From NCBI GenBank assembly GCA_003086555.1, contig QEFN01000041.1, forward strand, positions 1-7,731: DNA of 7,731 bases, read 5' to 3'. Origin of the DNA: Sulfolobus sp. SCGC AB-777_G06. GTDB lineage: Archaea; Thermoproteota; Thermoprotei_A; Sulfolobales; Sulfolobaceae. The stretch's first letter is position 1; each line of letters begins with the position of its first letter. The notes beneath the pieces were generated by a model. It did no database searches, was not told the DNA's origin, and saw only the letters and a program-made list of their open reading frames with translations. Made by a program: the position numbers and the translations under genes. Positions 1 through 7,731 of this stretch are shown piece by piece.

Positions 1-55
1 TCATTAACTGTCTCATTACTCTTTCATCTGCTGTTATATCAATAATCCTTTTATG
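1..55. repeat. Left arm of a perfect 55-base terminal inverted repeat
   Basis: Bases 1-55 are the exact reverse complement of bases 7677-7731. The match ends abruptly after base 55: the left arm continues into more rps10 coding sequence, while the right arm passes into rpoA1. This arm lies in the native reading frame of rps10, so it is the authentic copy. I infer an assembly or amplification artefact, since 55 is a common odd k-mer length in de Bruijn assemblers and the repeat covers the two contig tips exactly. Confidence 0.95.
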
Positions 56-262
56 TATTTTCATTTCCCAATGTTCCCATTTTTTCTTTCCTTCCCCGTG
101 AGGCAATCTCATAATTGGAACTTCCATTCTAGTAGTAGGTAAAGGTATCGGACCTCTAATCTGTATTCCAGTTTTTTGTGCCATCGTTTTTATTTGGTTC
201 ACTACGAAATTCAAGTTATCAATATTTGTACTCCATAATCTTATCCGCGCCTTTGAGGGCAT
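1..262 (-). CDS. rps10: 30S ribosomal protein S10 (uS10), C-terminal end cut off by the window edge
   Basis: Small-subunit ribosomal protein uS10, part of the 30S head. Reading the minus strand from the ATG at 262 gives 87 codons beginning [13 protein letters not shown], with the family hallmarks RGPIPLPT (residues 37-43) and [20 protein letters not shown] (about 48-67), then [18 protein letters not shown] to the edge. Sulfolobales S10 is about 102 residues as I recall, so some 15 C-terminal residues are missing; there is no frameshift. A GGTGA Shine-Dalgarno at 269-273 lies 6 bases before the ATG. The gene follows tuf after a 25-base gap with no obvious promoter of its own, so it is probably cotranscribed with tuf. 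The tuf-rps10 order is typical of Sulfolobales and other archaea. Confidence 0.95.
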   Translation of the reverse strand, partial: MPSKARIRLWSTNIDNLNFVVNQIKTMAQKTGIQIRGPIPLPTTRMEVPIMRLPHGEGKKKWEHWEMKIHKRIIDITADERVMRQLM

Positions 263-287
263 GAAAATTCACCAAATATAAAAAACC

Positions 288-1595
<1,308 letters not shown>

Positions 1596-1631
1596 GTCCT
1601 TTACCTCTTACACATTAATACCAAGGTGAAC

Positions 1632-1645
1632 ATTAAAAATTTAGC
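1632..1645 (-). promoter_or_regulatory. Candidate internal promoter for tuf (BRE + TATA box)
   Basis: On the minus strand, GCTAAA (1645-1640) fits the archaeal BRE pattern RNWAAW and is followed directly by TTTTTAAT (1639-1632), a plausible Sulfolobales TATA box. Start of transcription 25-26 bases after the box centre would fall near 1610, leaving a leader of about 15 bases that still contains the GAGGT ribosome binding site of tuf. This is motif spacing only; short AT-rich boxes occur by chance in such DNA. Confidence 0.4.
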
Positions 1646-1652
1646 TATACTA

Positions 1653-2234
1653 TTACCTTGAGCTTAACGCGATTCTCTCTATTTCTTCTTTTTTCCTAAT
1701 TGCAAAGCTCTTGGGGTCATTATTGGCTGCAGCAATAATTTCCTCCGCAAGTGCCTCCTCTATAGGCTTAGGATTGTTAAATGAAGCATCTTTAGCTCCA
1801 GTTACTATATGTCTCAAAGCAAGGTCAATTCTTCTTTGTGGGGAAACGTCTACAGCTACATAGTAAACTATACCACCGTACATTATACGCGTTACTTCTT
1901 CTCTCGGTGCTGCGTTCTCTATCGCTCTTACAAGGACTTGTATGGGATTTTGCCCTGTCTTTACTGCAATTATATCTAAAGTCGTATTCACTATATTATA
2001 AGCAAGCATCTTTTTACCTTTATTTCTACCCGGCCTCATGAGGTTATTTATCAACCTTTCTACTATCGGTAACTTAGCCTTACCGAACCTTCTATGTTCA
2101 TGTCTTCCTCCAGTGTGCGGTAAATAAACTGGCATTAAGTTAATGTACTTCTTTAGACTCGGGTCCCTAACTTCTACTTTAGTATCCCATTTACCAAAGA
2201 CCTTTATATCCAAATTTGAAACTTCATACGCCAT
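1653..2234 (-). CDS. rps7: 30S ribosomal protein S7 (uS7)
   Basis: Small-subunit ribosomal protein uS7, which binds the 3' major domain of 16S rRNA and shapes the 30S head and mRNA exit region. From the chosen start it has 193 residues, typical of Sulfolobales. Recognisable blocks are [20 protein letters not shown] near the N-terminus, [20 protein letters not shown], the rRNA-binding block [40 protein letters not shown], and a conserved C-terminus ending [15 protein letters not shown]. The frame is open five codons further to a TTG at 2249, but the ATG at 2234 has a well-placed AAGGAG just upstream and gives the family length, so I start there. It heads the rps7-tuf-rps10 unit, 57 bases before tuf, and diverges from the DUF151 gene. 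Confidence 0.95.
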   Translation of the reverse strand: MAYEVSNLDIKVFGKWDTKVEVRDPSLKKYINLMPVYLPHTGGRHEHRRFGKAKLPIVERLINNLMRPGRNKGKKMLAYNIVNTTLDIIAVKTGQNPIQVLVRAIENAAPREEVTRIMYGGIVYYVAVDVSPQRRIDLALRHIVTGAKDASFNNPKPIEEALAEEIIAAANNDPKSFAIRKKEEIERIALSSR

Positions 2235-2240
2235 AGTGGT

Positions 2241-2246
2241 CTCCTT
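2241..2246 (-). promoter_or_regulatory. Ribosome binding site that decides the rps7 start
   Basis: AAGGAG on the minus strand ends 6 bases before the ATG at 2234. It lies inside the alternative TTG-initiated extension (TTG at 2249-2247), and that TTG has no Shine-Dalgarno of its own, so initiation at 2234 is favoured. Confidence 0.7.
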
Positions 2247-2272
2247 CAAATTATTTCTTATTTCCTTAAATC

Positions 2273-2292
2273 TATTTATGAAGGGTTTAATA
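2273..2292 (-). promoter_or_regulatory. Candidate promoter region for rps7-tuf-rps10
   Basis: The 83-base gap between the divergent rps7 and DUF151 starts must hold a promoter for each. On the minus strand two AT boxes are visible: CATAAATA (2280-2273), predicting a start near 2251 and a leader of about 17 bases that keeps the AAGGAG site, and TATTAAA (2292-2286), predicting a start near 2263. I cannot choose between them. A third box, GATTTAAGG (2272-2264), would start transcription within the ribosome binding site and is less likely. Confidence 0.4.
2286..2292 (+). promoter_or_regulatory. Candidate TATA box for a leaderless DUF151-gene transcript
   Basis: TTTAATA on the plus strand is centred 29 bases before the ATG at 2318. 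That spacing would put the transcription start at, or a few bases before, the start codon. No Shine-Dalgarno precedes the ATG, which agrees with leaderless initiation, common for first genes of transcripts in Sulfolobales. The same bases read TATTAAA on the other strand, so the box could be shared with rps7. Confidence 0.45.
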
Positions 2293-2317
2293 GAGTTTGT
2301 GTATCTATTATTTATTA

Positions 2318-2812
2318 ATGCAAGCAGACACTGATGAGAATCTAATAAGAGTCAAAAGAGTTGATGCATTCTTCTATCCTCTTCACGCAATTCCTACTAT
2401 GGTGTTATATTTAGAAGATAGTAGAGAATTTAAGATGTTTTATATACCACCCGAGATAGTAATTCTCGTAAATAAACTTCAAGGTAAAAACGAATATGAA
2501 GGAATTACTGGAAACGATAATAGAGAGAGTCTATATGATATATTATATGATATAATCTCTTTCTCTACCGATATAAAGGAAAATTTAAAGAAAATTGTTA
2601 ACAGGGTAATCATAGATGATATAATAAAGGAAAGTGGAGTATACGTTGCTACAGTAGAGTTCAAGTTCGACGGTGTTATAATAGAGAAAAAATTAATACC
2701 AAGTCATGCTGTACTATTGGCTTTGCTTTGCGACAAACCAATATTCGTAAAGAAACAGTTGGTTGAGGAGCAGGAAGCTGAGGAAAAGAAAAGAGGTTCA
2801 GATGTGGAATAA
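2318..2812 (+). CDS. DUF151 / bifunctional nuclease (BFN) family protein
   Basis: A 164-residue soluble protein with no signal peptide or membrane segment. It resembles the DUF151 family, often annotated 'bifunctional nuclease', whose bacterial member TM0160 has a solved structure. The N-terminal block [26 protein letters not shown] (about 29-54) has the family's strand-then-helix pattern for 'L.. edgr.l.i.ig..ea..ia..l'. The middle [12 protein letters not shown] matches the 'H.LL.dil' helix, and [25 protein letters not shown] (127-151) matches the usual PSDAIALAL..gaPIFV..evl signature, with His instead of Asp after PS. The C-terminus is an acidic/basic charged tail. The ATG at 2318 is preferred over an in-frame TTG at 2297 because of the promoter spacing. 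It is the only plus-strand gene, between rps12 (convergent) and rps7 (divergent). Nuclease activity here is family inference only, and the true substrate is unknown. Confidence 0.75.
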   Translation: MQADTDENLIRVKRVDAFFYPLHAIPTMVLYLEDSREFKMFYIPPEIVILVNKLQGKNEYEGITGNDNRESLYDILYDIISFSTDIKENLKKIVNRVIIDDIIKESGVYVATVEFKFDGVIIEKKLIPSHAVLLALLCDKPIFVKKQLVEEQEAEEKKRGSDVE

Positions 2813-2829
2813 TTTTTATCTTTCTTTTT
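2813..2829 (+). terminator. Poly-T terminator after the DUF151 gene
   Basis: Directly after the TAA stop the plus strand has T5 (2813-2817), T3 (2821-2823) and T5 (2825-2829) within 17 bases. Runs of T on the coding strand without a hairpin are the usual intrinsic termination signal of archaeal RNA polymerase. Its position between convergent genes supports the call. Confidence 0.6.
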
Positions 2830-2836
2830 AGGATTT

Positions 2837-2888
2837 GTAAAATTTATTTTATAATACCAAAATAATGCCTAAAATTTATATTTTGTAA
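2837..2888. repeat. AT-rich imperfect direct repeat between convergent genes
   Basis: In the 99-base convergent gap (2813-2911), GTAAAATTTATTTTATAAT (2837-2855) and CTAAAATTTATATTTTGTAA (2869-2888) share the core TAAAATTTAT followed by an AT-rich tail. Read on the minus strand the same area provides several T4 runs downstream of rps12 (for example 2894-2897 and 2871-2874), so it may serve as the weak terminator of the rpoA1-to-rps12 transcript. No open frame or hairpin of note is present. Low sequence complexity makes chance similarity possible. Confidence 0.4.
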
Positions 2889-2911
2889 GTTGAAAATTTC
2901 ATTATTACTTA

Positions 2912-3355
2912 TTACCTTACTGGCTTTTGTTTCTTTCCTTTATATAACGCATCCAGAGAGACTCCATTAACCATAATGACTTTGTACCTAACACCTGGTA
3001 GATCACCCATTGATCTCCCTAGCGTTCCACCGATACCAGCAATTACTACTTCATCGTGCTCATCAATGAAGTTTACCCCACCATCTCCTGGAACGAATGC
3101 CGTGACTATTCTACCGTTTTTAACTAACTGCACTCTAACAGCTTTTCTAACAGCAGAATTAGGTTGCCTTGATTCTATACCAACTTTTTCTAATACTATA
3201 CCTCTCGCCATAGGCGCTCCTTCTAATGGATCGTACTTTTCTTTTAGTTTAAGCATTCTTCTCTTGAAAGACCTCTGGTGCCACCTAAACTTCAGTCTTT
3301 TTAACTTAAGCTTTCTTGCAGCAAATAACCCTTTAGGAGACTTACTTCCTGCCAC
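2912..3355 (-). CDS. rps12: 30S ribosomal protein S12 (uS12)
   Basis: Small-subunit ribosomal protein uS12, located at the decoding centre at the 30S-50S interface. With the start chosen here it has 147 residues, matching archaeal S12. Conserved blocks include [18 protein letters not shown] at the basic N-terminus, [20 protein letters not shown], the decoding-loop motif [31 protein letters not shown] and [14 protein letters not shown], ending [10 protein letters not shown]. The frame is open three codons further to a GTG at 3364, but that codon falls inside the GGTGA ribosome binding site; the GTG at 3355 has the right spacing and yields M-AGSKSPKG, like relatives. It lies 11 bases after nusA and is the last gene of the rpoA1-rpoA2-rpl30e-nusA-rps12 run. 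Confidence 0.95.
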   Translation of the reverse strand: MAGSKSPKGLFAARKLKLKRLKFRWHQRSFKRRMLKLKEKYDPLEGAPMARGIVLEKVGIESRQPNSAVRKAVRVQLVKNGRIVTAFVPGDGGVNFIDEHDEVVIAGIGGTLGRSMGDLPGVRYKVIMVNGVSLDALYKGKKQKPVR

Positions 3356-3360
3356 ATCTT

Positions 3361-3365
3361 TCACC
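3361..3365 (-). promoter_or_regulatory. Ribosome binding site that decides the rps12 start
   Basis: GGTGA on the minus strand sits one base after the nusA stop codon and ends 5 bases before the GTG at 3355. The upstream GTG (3364-3362) overlaps this motif, so it cannot use it. This supports a 147-residue S12 with a GTG start. Confidence 0.7.
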
Positions 3366-3366
3366 T

Positions 3367-3798
3367 TTATACTACAACAACTGAATCAATATCCATATAC
3401 CTTTTTAATATTAACTTAGCCCTTTCGACATTCCTACCACTTTTACCAATTGCTAAACCTTTATCTTGCGCTTCTACTGTAATATAAACTGTTTTCTTAG
3501 AATTCGACTCTACTAACTTTATGGTTTTAACCCTAGCTGGAGCCATAAGGTTCTTTATTAAATCCTCTAGATTATCACTATAACCTACTATTTCCACTGA
3601 TTTACCTAGAAGTTTCTCTAGCTTCTTTACATTACTTCCATTTTTACCTATAGCTATTCCCATATTTTCTGGGTTTATAAGAAATATAATCCTGTTATTT
3701 TTTTCATCAATAATACAATCCCTAGCTGTAACTTTAGTTATATCTTGAAAAAGTGACATATATCTTAATTCTTCTGATGTTAATTTTATCTCAGGCAC
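3367..3798 (-). CDS. nusA: NusA-like transcription factor, two KH domains
   Basis: Short archaeal homologue of NusA, an RNA-binding factor thought to associate with transcription complexes or nascent RNA. At 143 residues it consists of two KH domains only and lacks the N-terminal polymerase-binding and S1 domains of bacterial NusA, which is normal for archaea. The first KH loop is [16 protein letters not shown] (47-62) and the second [15 protein letters not shown] (114-128). Both contain an intact IGKxGxN nucleic-acid-binding loop. The start is GTG at 3798, with an 8-base Shine-Dalgarno TGAGGTGA 8 bases upstream. The gene lies between rpl30e (13-base gap) and rps12 (11-base gap), its standard position in crenarchaeal rpo clusters. 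Confidence 0.93.
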   Translation of the reverse strand: MPEIKLTSEELRYMSLFQDITKVTARDCIIDEKNNRIIFLINPENMGIAIGKNGSNVKKLEKLLGKSVEIVGYSDNLEDLIKNLMAPARVKTIKLVESNSKKTVYITVEAQDKGLAIGKSGRNVERAKLILKRYMDIDSVVVV

Positions 3799-3806
3799 TA
3801 TTTAAT

Positions 3807-3814
3807 TCACCTCA
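3807..3814 (-). promoter_or_regulatory. Full-length Shine-Dalgarno of nusA containing the rpl30e stop codon
   Basis: TGAGGTGA on the minus strand matches the complement of the archaeal 16S rRNA 3' end (TCACCTCA) at all 8 positions. Its first three bases (3814-3812) are the TGA stop of rpl30e. The spacer to the GTG at 3798 is 8 bases. This supports the GTG start and suggests coupled termination and re-initiation. Confidence 0.8.
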
Positions 3815-4117
3815 TTTATTTTGAAAAATTTTTGATTCACCCTCATCAATAACACCTATTGCAGACACAATAAACGGCTTACCACAAAGAGTACCTAATT
3901 CTAACGCACTACCCTTATATTCATAATAAGGTATACCAGCAAGTTTAGCATAATGAATTAAATCATCTTTCAAGTCTTGTCTTAAGGTGCTAGCAATTAT
4001 TATACCTTTAACTTTTCCTAACTTTAGCATTTTTAAAGTCCTTTTAGTACCTAGAATAACTTTTCCAGTCCTCAGAAGAGTTCTAAGTTCCCCTTCAAAA
4101 CTTATACTCTCAGACAT
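3812..4117 (-). CDS. rpl30e: 50S ribosomal protein L30e (eL30)
   Basis: Archaeal/eukaryotic large-subunit protein of the L7Ae/L30e/S12e/Gadd45 RNA-binding fold. The 101 residues are close to the usual length of about 100. The visible family pattern is ELRTLLRTGKVILGTKRTLK (about 10-29), KGIIIASTLRQDLKDDL, IPYYEYKGSALELGTLCGKP (about 62-81), and a C-terminal FIVSAIGVIDEGESKI; the GT.CGKP segment is characteristic. It starts at the ATG at 4117 with AAGGTGA just upstream, 5 bases after the rpoA2 stop, and its own TGA stop is part of the nusA ribosome binding site. Position between rpoA2 and nusA is conserved across archaea. Confidence 0.95.
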   Translation of the reverse strand: MSESISFEGELRTLLRTGKVILGTKRTLKMLKLGKVKGIIIASTLRQDLKDDLIHYAKLAGIPYYEYKGSALELGTLCGKPFIVSAIGVIDEGESKIFQNK

Positions 4118-4122
4118 CTATA

Positions 4123-5307
<1,185 letters not shown>

Positions 5308-7680
5308 TCACTTCCTCCAACCTATGACCCTTTCAACTATTCTATTTATATCTACCGACTTACCATGAGCACTATACATTGGATGGACTTCATCATCACC
5401 ATAAGATACTTCCATTACTTCACCATATAAAGATCTTACTGTTCCGTCGTATTCAACTCTTAAGTCTGATAGTGCGTTTATAAGTCTTCTTTGCATGTAT
5501 CCGCTTTGCGAAGTCTTCACCGCAGTATCTACTAATCCTTCTCTACCTCCAGCAGCATGATAGAACATTTCTATTGGCGTTAATCCTCTAGTAAATGAGT
5601 TGTGAACGAAACCTCTTGAGTCTGGCGAAATATCGCCAGGCTTGAAGTGAGGTAAAGTTCTGTTCATATACCCTCTCTTTAATCTTTCTCCTCTAACCGA
5701 CTGTTGTCCTAACATGGCAGTCATCTGTGTAATGTTTAACTCGCTACCCCTAGCTCCAGTTATGGCCATGATGTAGGCATTATTGAACGGATCTAGATAC
5801 TTAGTAGCAATTTCACCTGATATTTTTCTTAATTTGTCTAATGTATCTAGTATATAATCCTCCAGGCTTTCCTCTAACGTTCTACCGGGAATTGGTTCTA
5901 GCTTACCTTCATTATATTTCTTAATTAATTCGTCAACTTGATTATATGCATCAGCTGTACTCTGATCTATTTCTTTTAACGCCTCTGGTGGAATTGTTAC
6001 GTCATCCAAGGTCATAGTAAATCCTCTTAACTCTATATATCTTATAAACATCTTGAAGACGTTATCCATTATCCACTTACCATATTCTGTACCATATTCT
6101 TTAATTAACCAATGTAGAACGCTTTCTGGCTGCTGATTACCTATAGCTTTCTTATCTAAAACGCCCTCCAGTAGAATTCCGTTCTTAATCACAATATATG
6201 AATCGTGAGGACATACCTCGTTCTTACAAGCTCTAACTCCCTTTGATATATTAGCTACTCCATGGAAGTTAAAGTCTTTAGGTAGGAATAAGCTTATCAC
6301 TTGTTTTCCAGTATAATACTGCTTAGGTGACAGAATCGCAGGTTCTCCTAGATCGCCATTGAAGTCTGTAACACCTAATATTGTGGCTACTTCCTCTTTA
6401 GTTAGTAAAGTAGTTTTTACTGATAATAAATAAGCACCGCTTATATAATCTTGACCTCCTCCCATTATAGGTCCTCCATACCTTGGAGTAATGATGTTCT
6501 TGTGAACCAGCATAATCTCTCTAGCTTCTGCTATTGCTTCTTCGGACTGAGGCACATGCAAATTCATCTCATCTCCGTCAAAATCAGCGTTATAAGGTGG
6601 ACATACTAATACATTTAATCTGAATGTTCTACCGGGTAATACTCTAACTCTATGAGCCATCATTGAAATCCTATGTAGAGACGGCTGCCTATTAAATAGA
6701 ACGGTATCACCGTCTACTAGATGTCTCTCTACTATGTAGCCTGGAGTTATGCTTGCAGCAAGCTCCTTTCTGTCTTTAACATACCTTAGGTCAATTCTTC
6801 TACCGTCGGTTCTAATAACATAATTCGCTCCAGGCCACTTATCTGGTCCATTTATTATATATTGCCTTATTCTTTCAATGTTAAATTTAGTAACTCTTTC
6901 AGGAACAGTTAAAATCTTAGCTATTGTCTGAGGAACCCCTACCTCATCAATACTTATACTTGGATCAGGCGAAATTACTGTTCTTGCTGAGAAGTCTACT
7001 CTTTTACCAGATAAGTTACCTCTGAATCTTCCTTCCTTACCTTTTAACCTCTGAGCTAAAGTTCTCAAAGGCCTCCCAGATCTATGTTTAGCCGGAGGAA
7101 GCCCGGGTATTTCATTATCAATATAAGTTGATACATGATATTGTAATAAGTCCCATAAGTCTTCTATTATTAGTTGAGGAGCTCCAGCCTCCAAGCTCTC
7201 TTTTAACCTCTCATTTATTCTCACTATATCAACTAACTTATGTGTAAGGTCGTCTTCAGCTCTGATACCACTTTCTATTGTAATTGAGGGACGTATAGTA
7301 ATCGGAGGAACTGGCAATACTGTAAGTATCATCCATTCAGGTCTTGCAGTTTTAGGGTCATAGCCCATTAATTCTACATCTGAATCTGGTATTCTCTCTA
7401 AACGCTCTCTAATTTCCGATGGAGTTAATCTCACTAAAGATCCGTTTCTTTCTTCATTAAAATAATAAGGCTTGTCAAGTTTGATCTTAAATTGATGCTC
7501 TCCACAATGAGGGCATTCCATGTTTTTCATAGCTACTTTTTTGACATACTCGACTAACCTTCTAGCTGCTGAAGGCCATCTATCTTTAATTGAATTATAA
7601 ATTCTCCTATATCTTTCCAAGTCTTCTTCTTTTATCTTAAGCCTACCACAATGCCTACACGTTGCCCTGAGAAAATCATA
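5308..7680 (-). CDS. rpoA1: DNA-directed RNA polymerase subunit A' (RpoA1), N-terminus missing
   Basis: N-terminal part of the split largest subunit, carrying the catalytic centre. About 790 residues are visible; Sulfolobales RpoA1 is about 880 as I recall, so roughly 90 residues, including the first zinc site, are absent. A start at the TTG at 7620 would be wrong: the frame stays open upstream and reads [20 protein letters not shown], a conserved RpoA1 segment. Numbering from there, CRHC (8-11) with CPHC (56-59) forms the second zinc site, [14 protein letters not shown] lies at about 221-234, FNRQPSLHR at about 329-337, the catalytic NADFDGD (three Mg-binding Asp) at 364-370, and the bridge-helix region [20 protein letters not shown] at about 711-730. 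The TGA stop is 6 bases before rpoA2. Upstream of 7680 the frame hits a TAA (7689-7687) inside foreign rps10 sequence, so the truncation comes from the join. Confidence 0.96.
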   Translation of the reverse strand, partial: YDFLRATCRHCGRLKIKEEDLERYRRIYNSIKDRWPSAARRLVEYVKKVAMKNMECPHCGEHQFKIKLDKPYYFNEERNGSLVRLTPSEIRERLERIPDSDVELMGYDPKTARPEWMILTVLPVPPITIRPSITIESGIRAEDDLTHKLVDIVRINERLKESLEAGAPQLIIEDLWDLLQYHVSTYIDNEIPGLPPAKHRSGRPLRTLAQRLKGKEGRFRGNLSGKRVDFSARTVISPDPSISIDEVGVPQTIAKILTVPERVTKFNIERIRQYIINGPDKWPGANYVIRTDGRRIDLRYVKDRKELAASITPGYIVERHLVDGDTVLFNRQPSLHRISMMAHRVRVLPGRTFRLNVLVCPPYNADFDGDEMNLHVPQSEEAIAEAREIMLVHKNIITPRYGGPIMGGGQDYISGAYLLSVKTTLLTKEEVATILGVTDFNGDLGEPAILSPKQYYTGKQVISLFLPKDFNFHGVANISKGVRACKNEVCPHDSYIVIKNGILLEGVLDKKAIGNQQPESVLHWLIKEYGTEYGKWIMDNVFKMFIRYIELRGFTMTLDDVTIPPEALKEIDQSTADAYNQVDELIKKYNEGKLEPIPGRTLEESLEDYILDTLDKLRKISGEIATKYLDPFNNAYIMAITGARGSELNITQMTAMLGQQSVRGERLKRGYMNRTLPHFKPGDISPDSRGFVHNSFTRGLTPIEMFYHAAGGREGLVDTAVKTSQSGYMQRRLINALSDLRVEYDGTVRSLYGEVMEVSYGDDEVHPMYSAHGKSVDINRIVERVIGWRK

Positions 7681-7731
7681 AAAGGATTATTGATATAACA
7701 GCAGATGAAAGAGTAATGAGACAGTTAATGA
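7677..7731. repeat. Right arm of the terminal inverted repeat: misplaced rps10 fragment
   Basis: Bases 7677-7731 repeat, in inverted orientation, bases 1-55. Read on the plus strand they encode [18 protein letters not shown], rps10 codons 70-87. The fragment has no upstream rps10 sequence and cuts into the 5' part of rpoA1. CATAAA at the junction could belong to both genes: it fits the rps10 His-Lys codons and a plausible rpoA1 Val/Phe-Tyr continuation, so micro-homology may have guided the join. This is probably not genomic. Confidence 0.9.

Noticed and set aside
2297..2317. Seven-codon N-terminal extension of the DUF151 protein from a TTG
   Set aside because: No ribosome binding site for the TTG; the ATG at 2318 lies at the right distance from a TATA-like box for a leaderless start.
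2479..2664. Minus-strand open frame of 61 codons inside the DUF151 gene
   Set aside because: Shadow of the plus-strand gene; no ribosome binding site, and the family match on the plus strand is clear.
2976..3419. Plus-strand open frame of 147 codons over rps12
   Set aside because: Antisense to the conserved S12 gene and the nusA end; length is explained by the low stop content of the opposite strand.
5389..5400. GTGATGA on the minus strand in rpoA1, matching the C box of C/D guide RNAs
   Set aside because: No CTGA D or D' box was found at proper distance, and the bases encode the Gly-Asp-Asp-Glu of RpoA1, which explains them.

Overview
The window is a stretch of conserved informational genes from a crenarchaeon of the order Sulfolobales. 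The ribosomal, EF-1alpha and RNA polymerase proteins read like close relatives of Sulfolobus/Acidianus proteins. The DNA is AT-rich, start sites carry archaeal Shine-Dalgarno motifs of the GAGGTGA type, and the largest polymerase subunit is split into A' and A'', as in archaea. I cannot assign a genus from the sequence alone.

Layout from high to low coordinates, which is the transcription direction of all but one gene. First comes a tight minus-strand cluster: rpoA1 (5' end missing), rpoA2, rpl30e, nusA and rps12, with gaps of 5 to 13 bases and stop codons embedded in the next gene's ribosome binding site. Then a single plus-strand gene (2318-2812), recognisable as a DUF151/bifunctional-nuclease family protein, sits between rps12 and rps7. 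It converges on rps12 and diverges from rps7. Last come rps7, tuf (EF-1alpha) and rps10 on the minus strand. Together these make the transcription core (RNAP A' and A''), a NusA-like KH protein, and translation components (S12, S7, S10, L30e, EF-1alpha), the usual archaeal rpo/str gene association.

Both ends are incomplete. rps10 runs off base 1 after 87 codons. The rpoA1 frame stays open past its first apparent start up to about 7680, then meets an unrelated 55-base segment that is the exact reverse complement of window bases 1-55, which is internal rps10 coding sequence. This perfect 55-base terminal inverted repeat is most simply an assembly or amplification fold-back, not a biological inverted repeat, because it interrupts two essential genes.

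Three starts are moved inward from the longest open frame on the basis of ribosome binding sites, promoter spacing and family length: rps7 (2234), rps12 (3355) and the DUF151 gene (2318). rpoA1 is extended upstream to 7680. No rRNA, tRNA, CRISPR or mobile element was seen. No intergenic gap exceeds 100 bases. I found no convincing novel system; the most useful observations are the artefactual contig ends, the inverted DUF151 gene inside the str region, and the stop-in-Shine-Dalgarno couplings.
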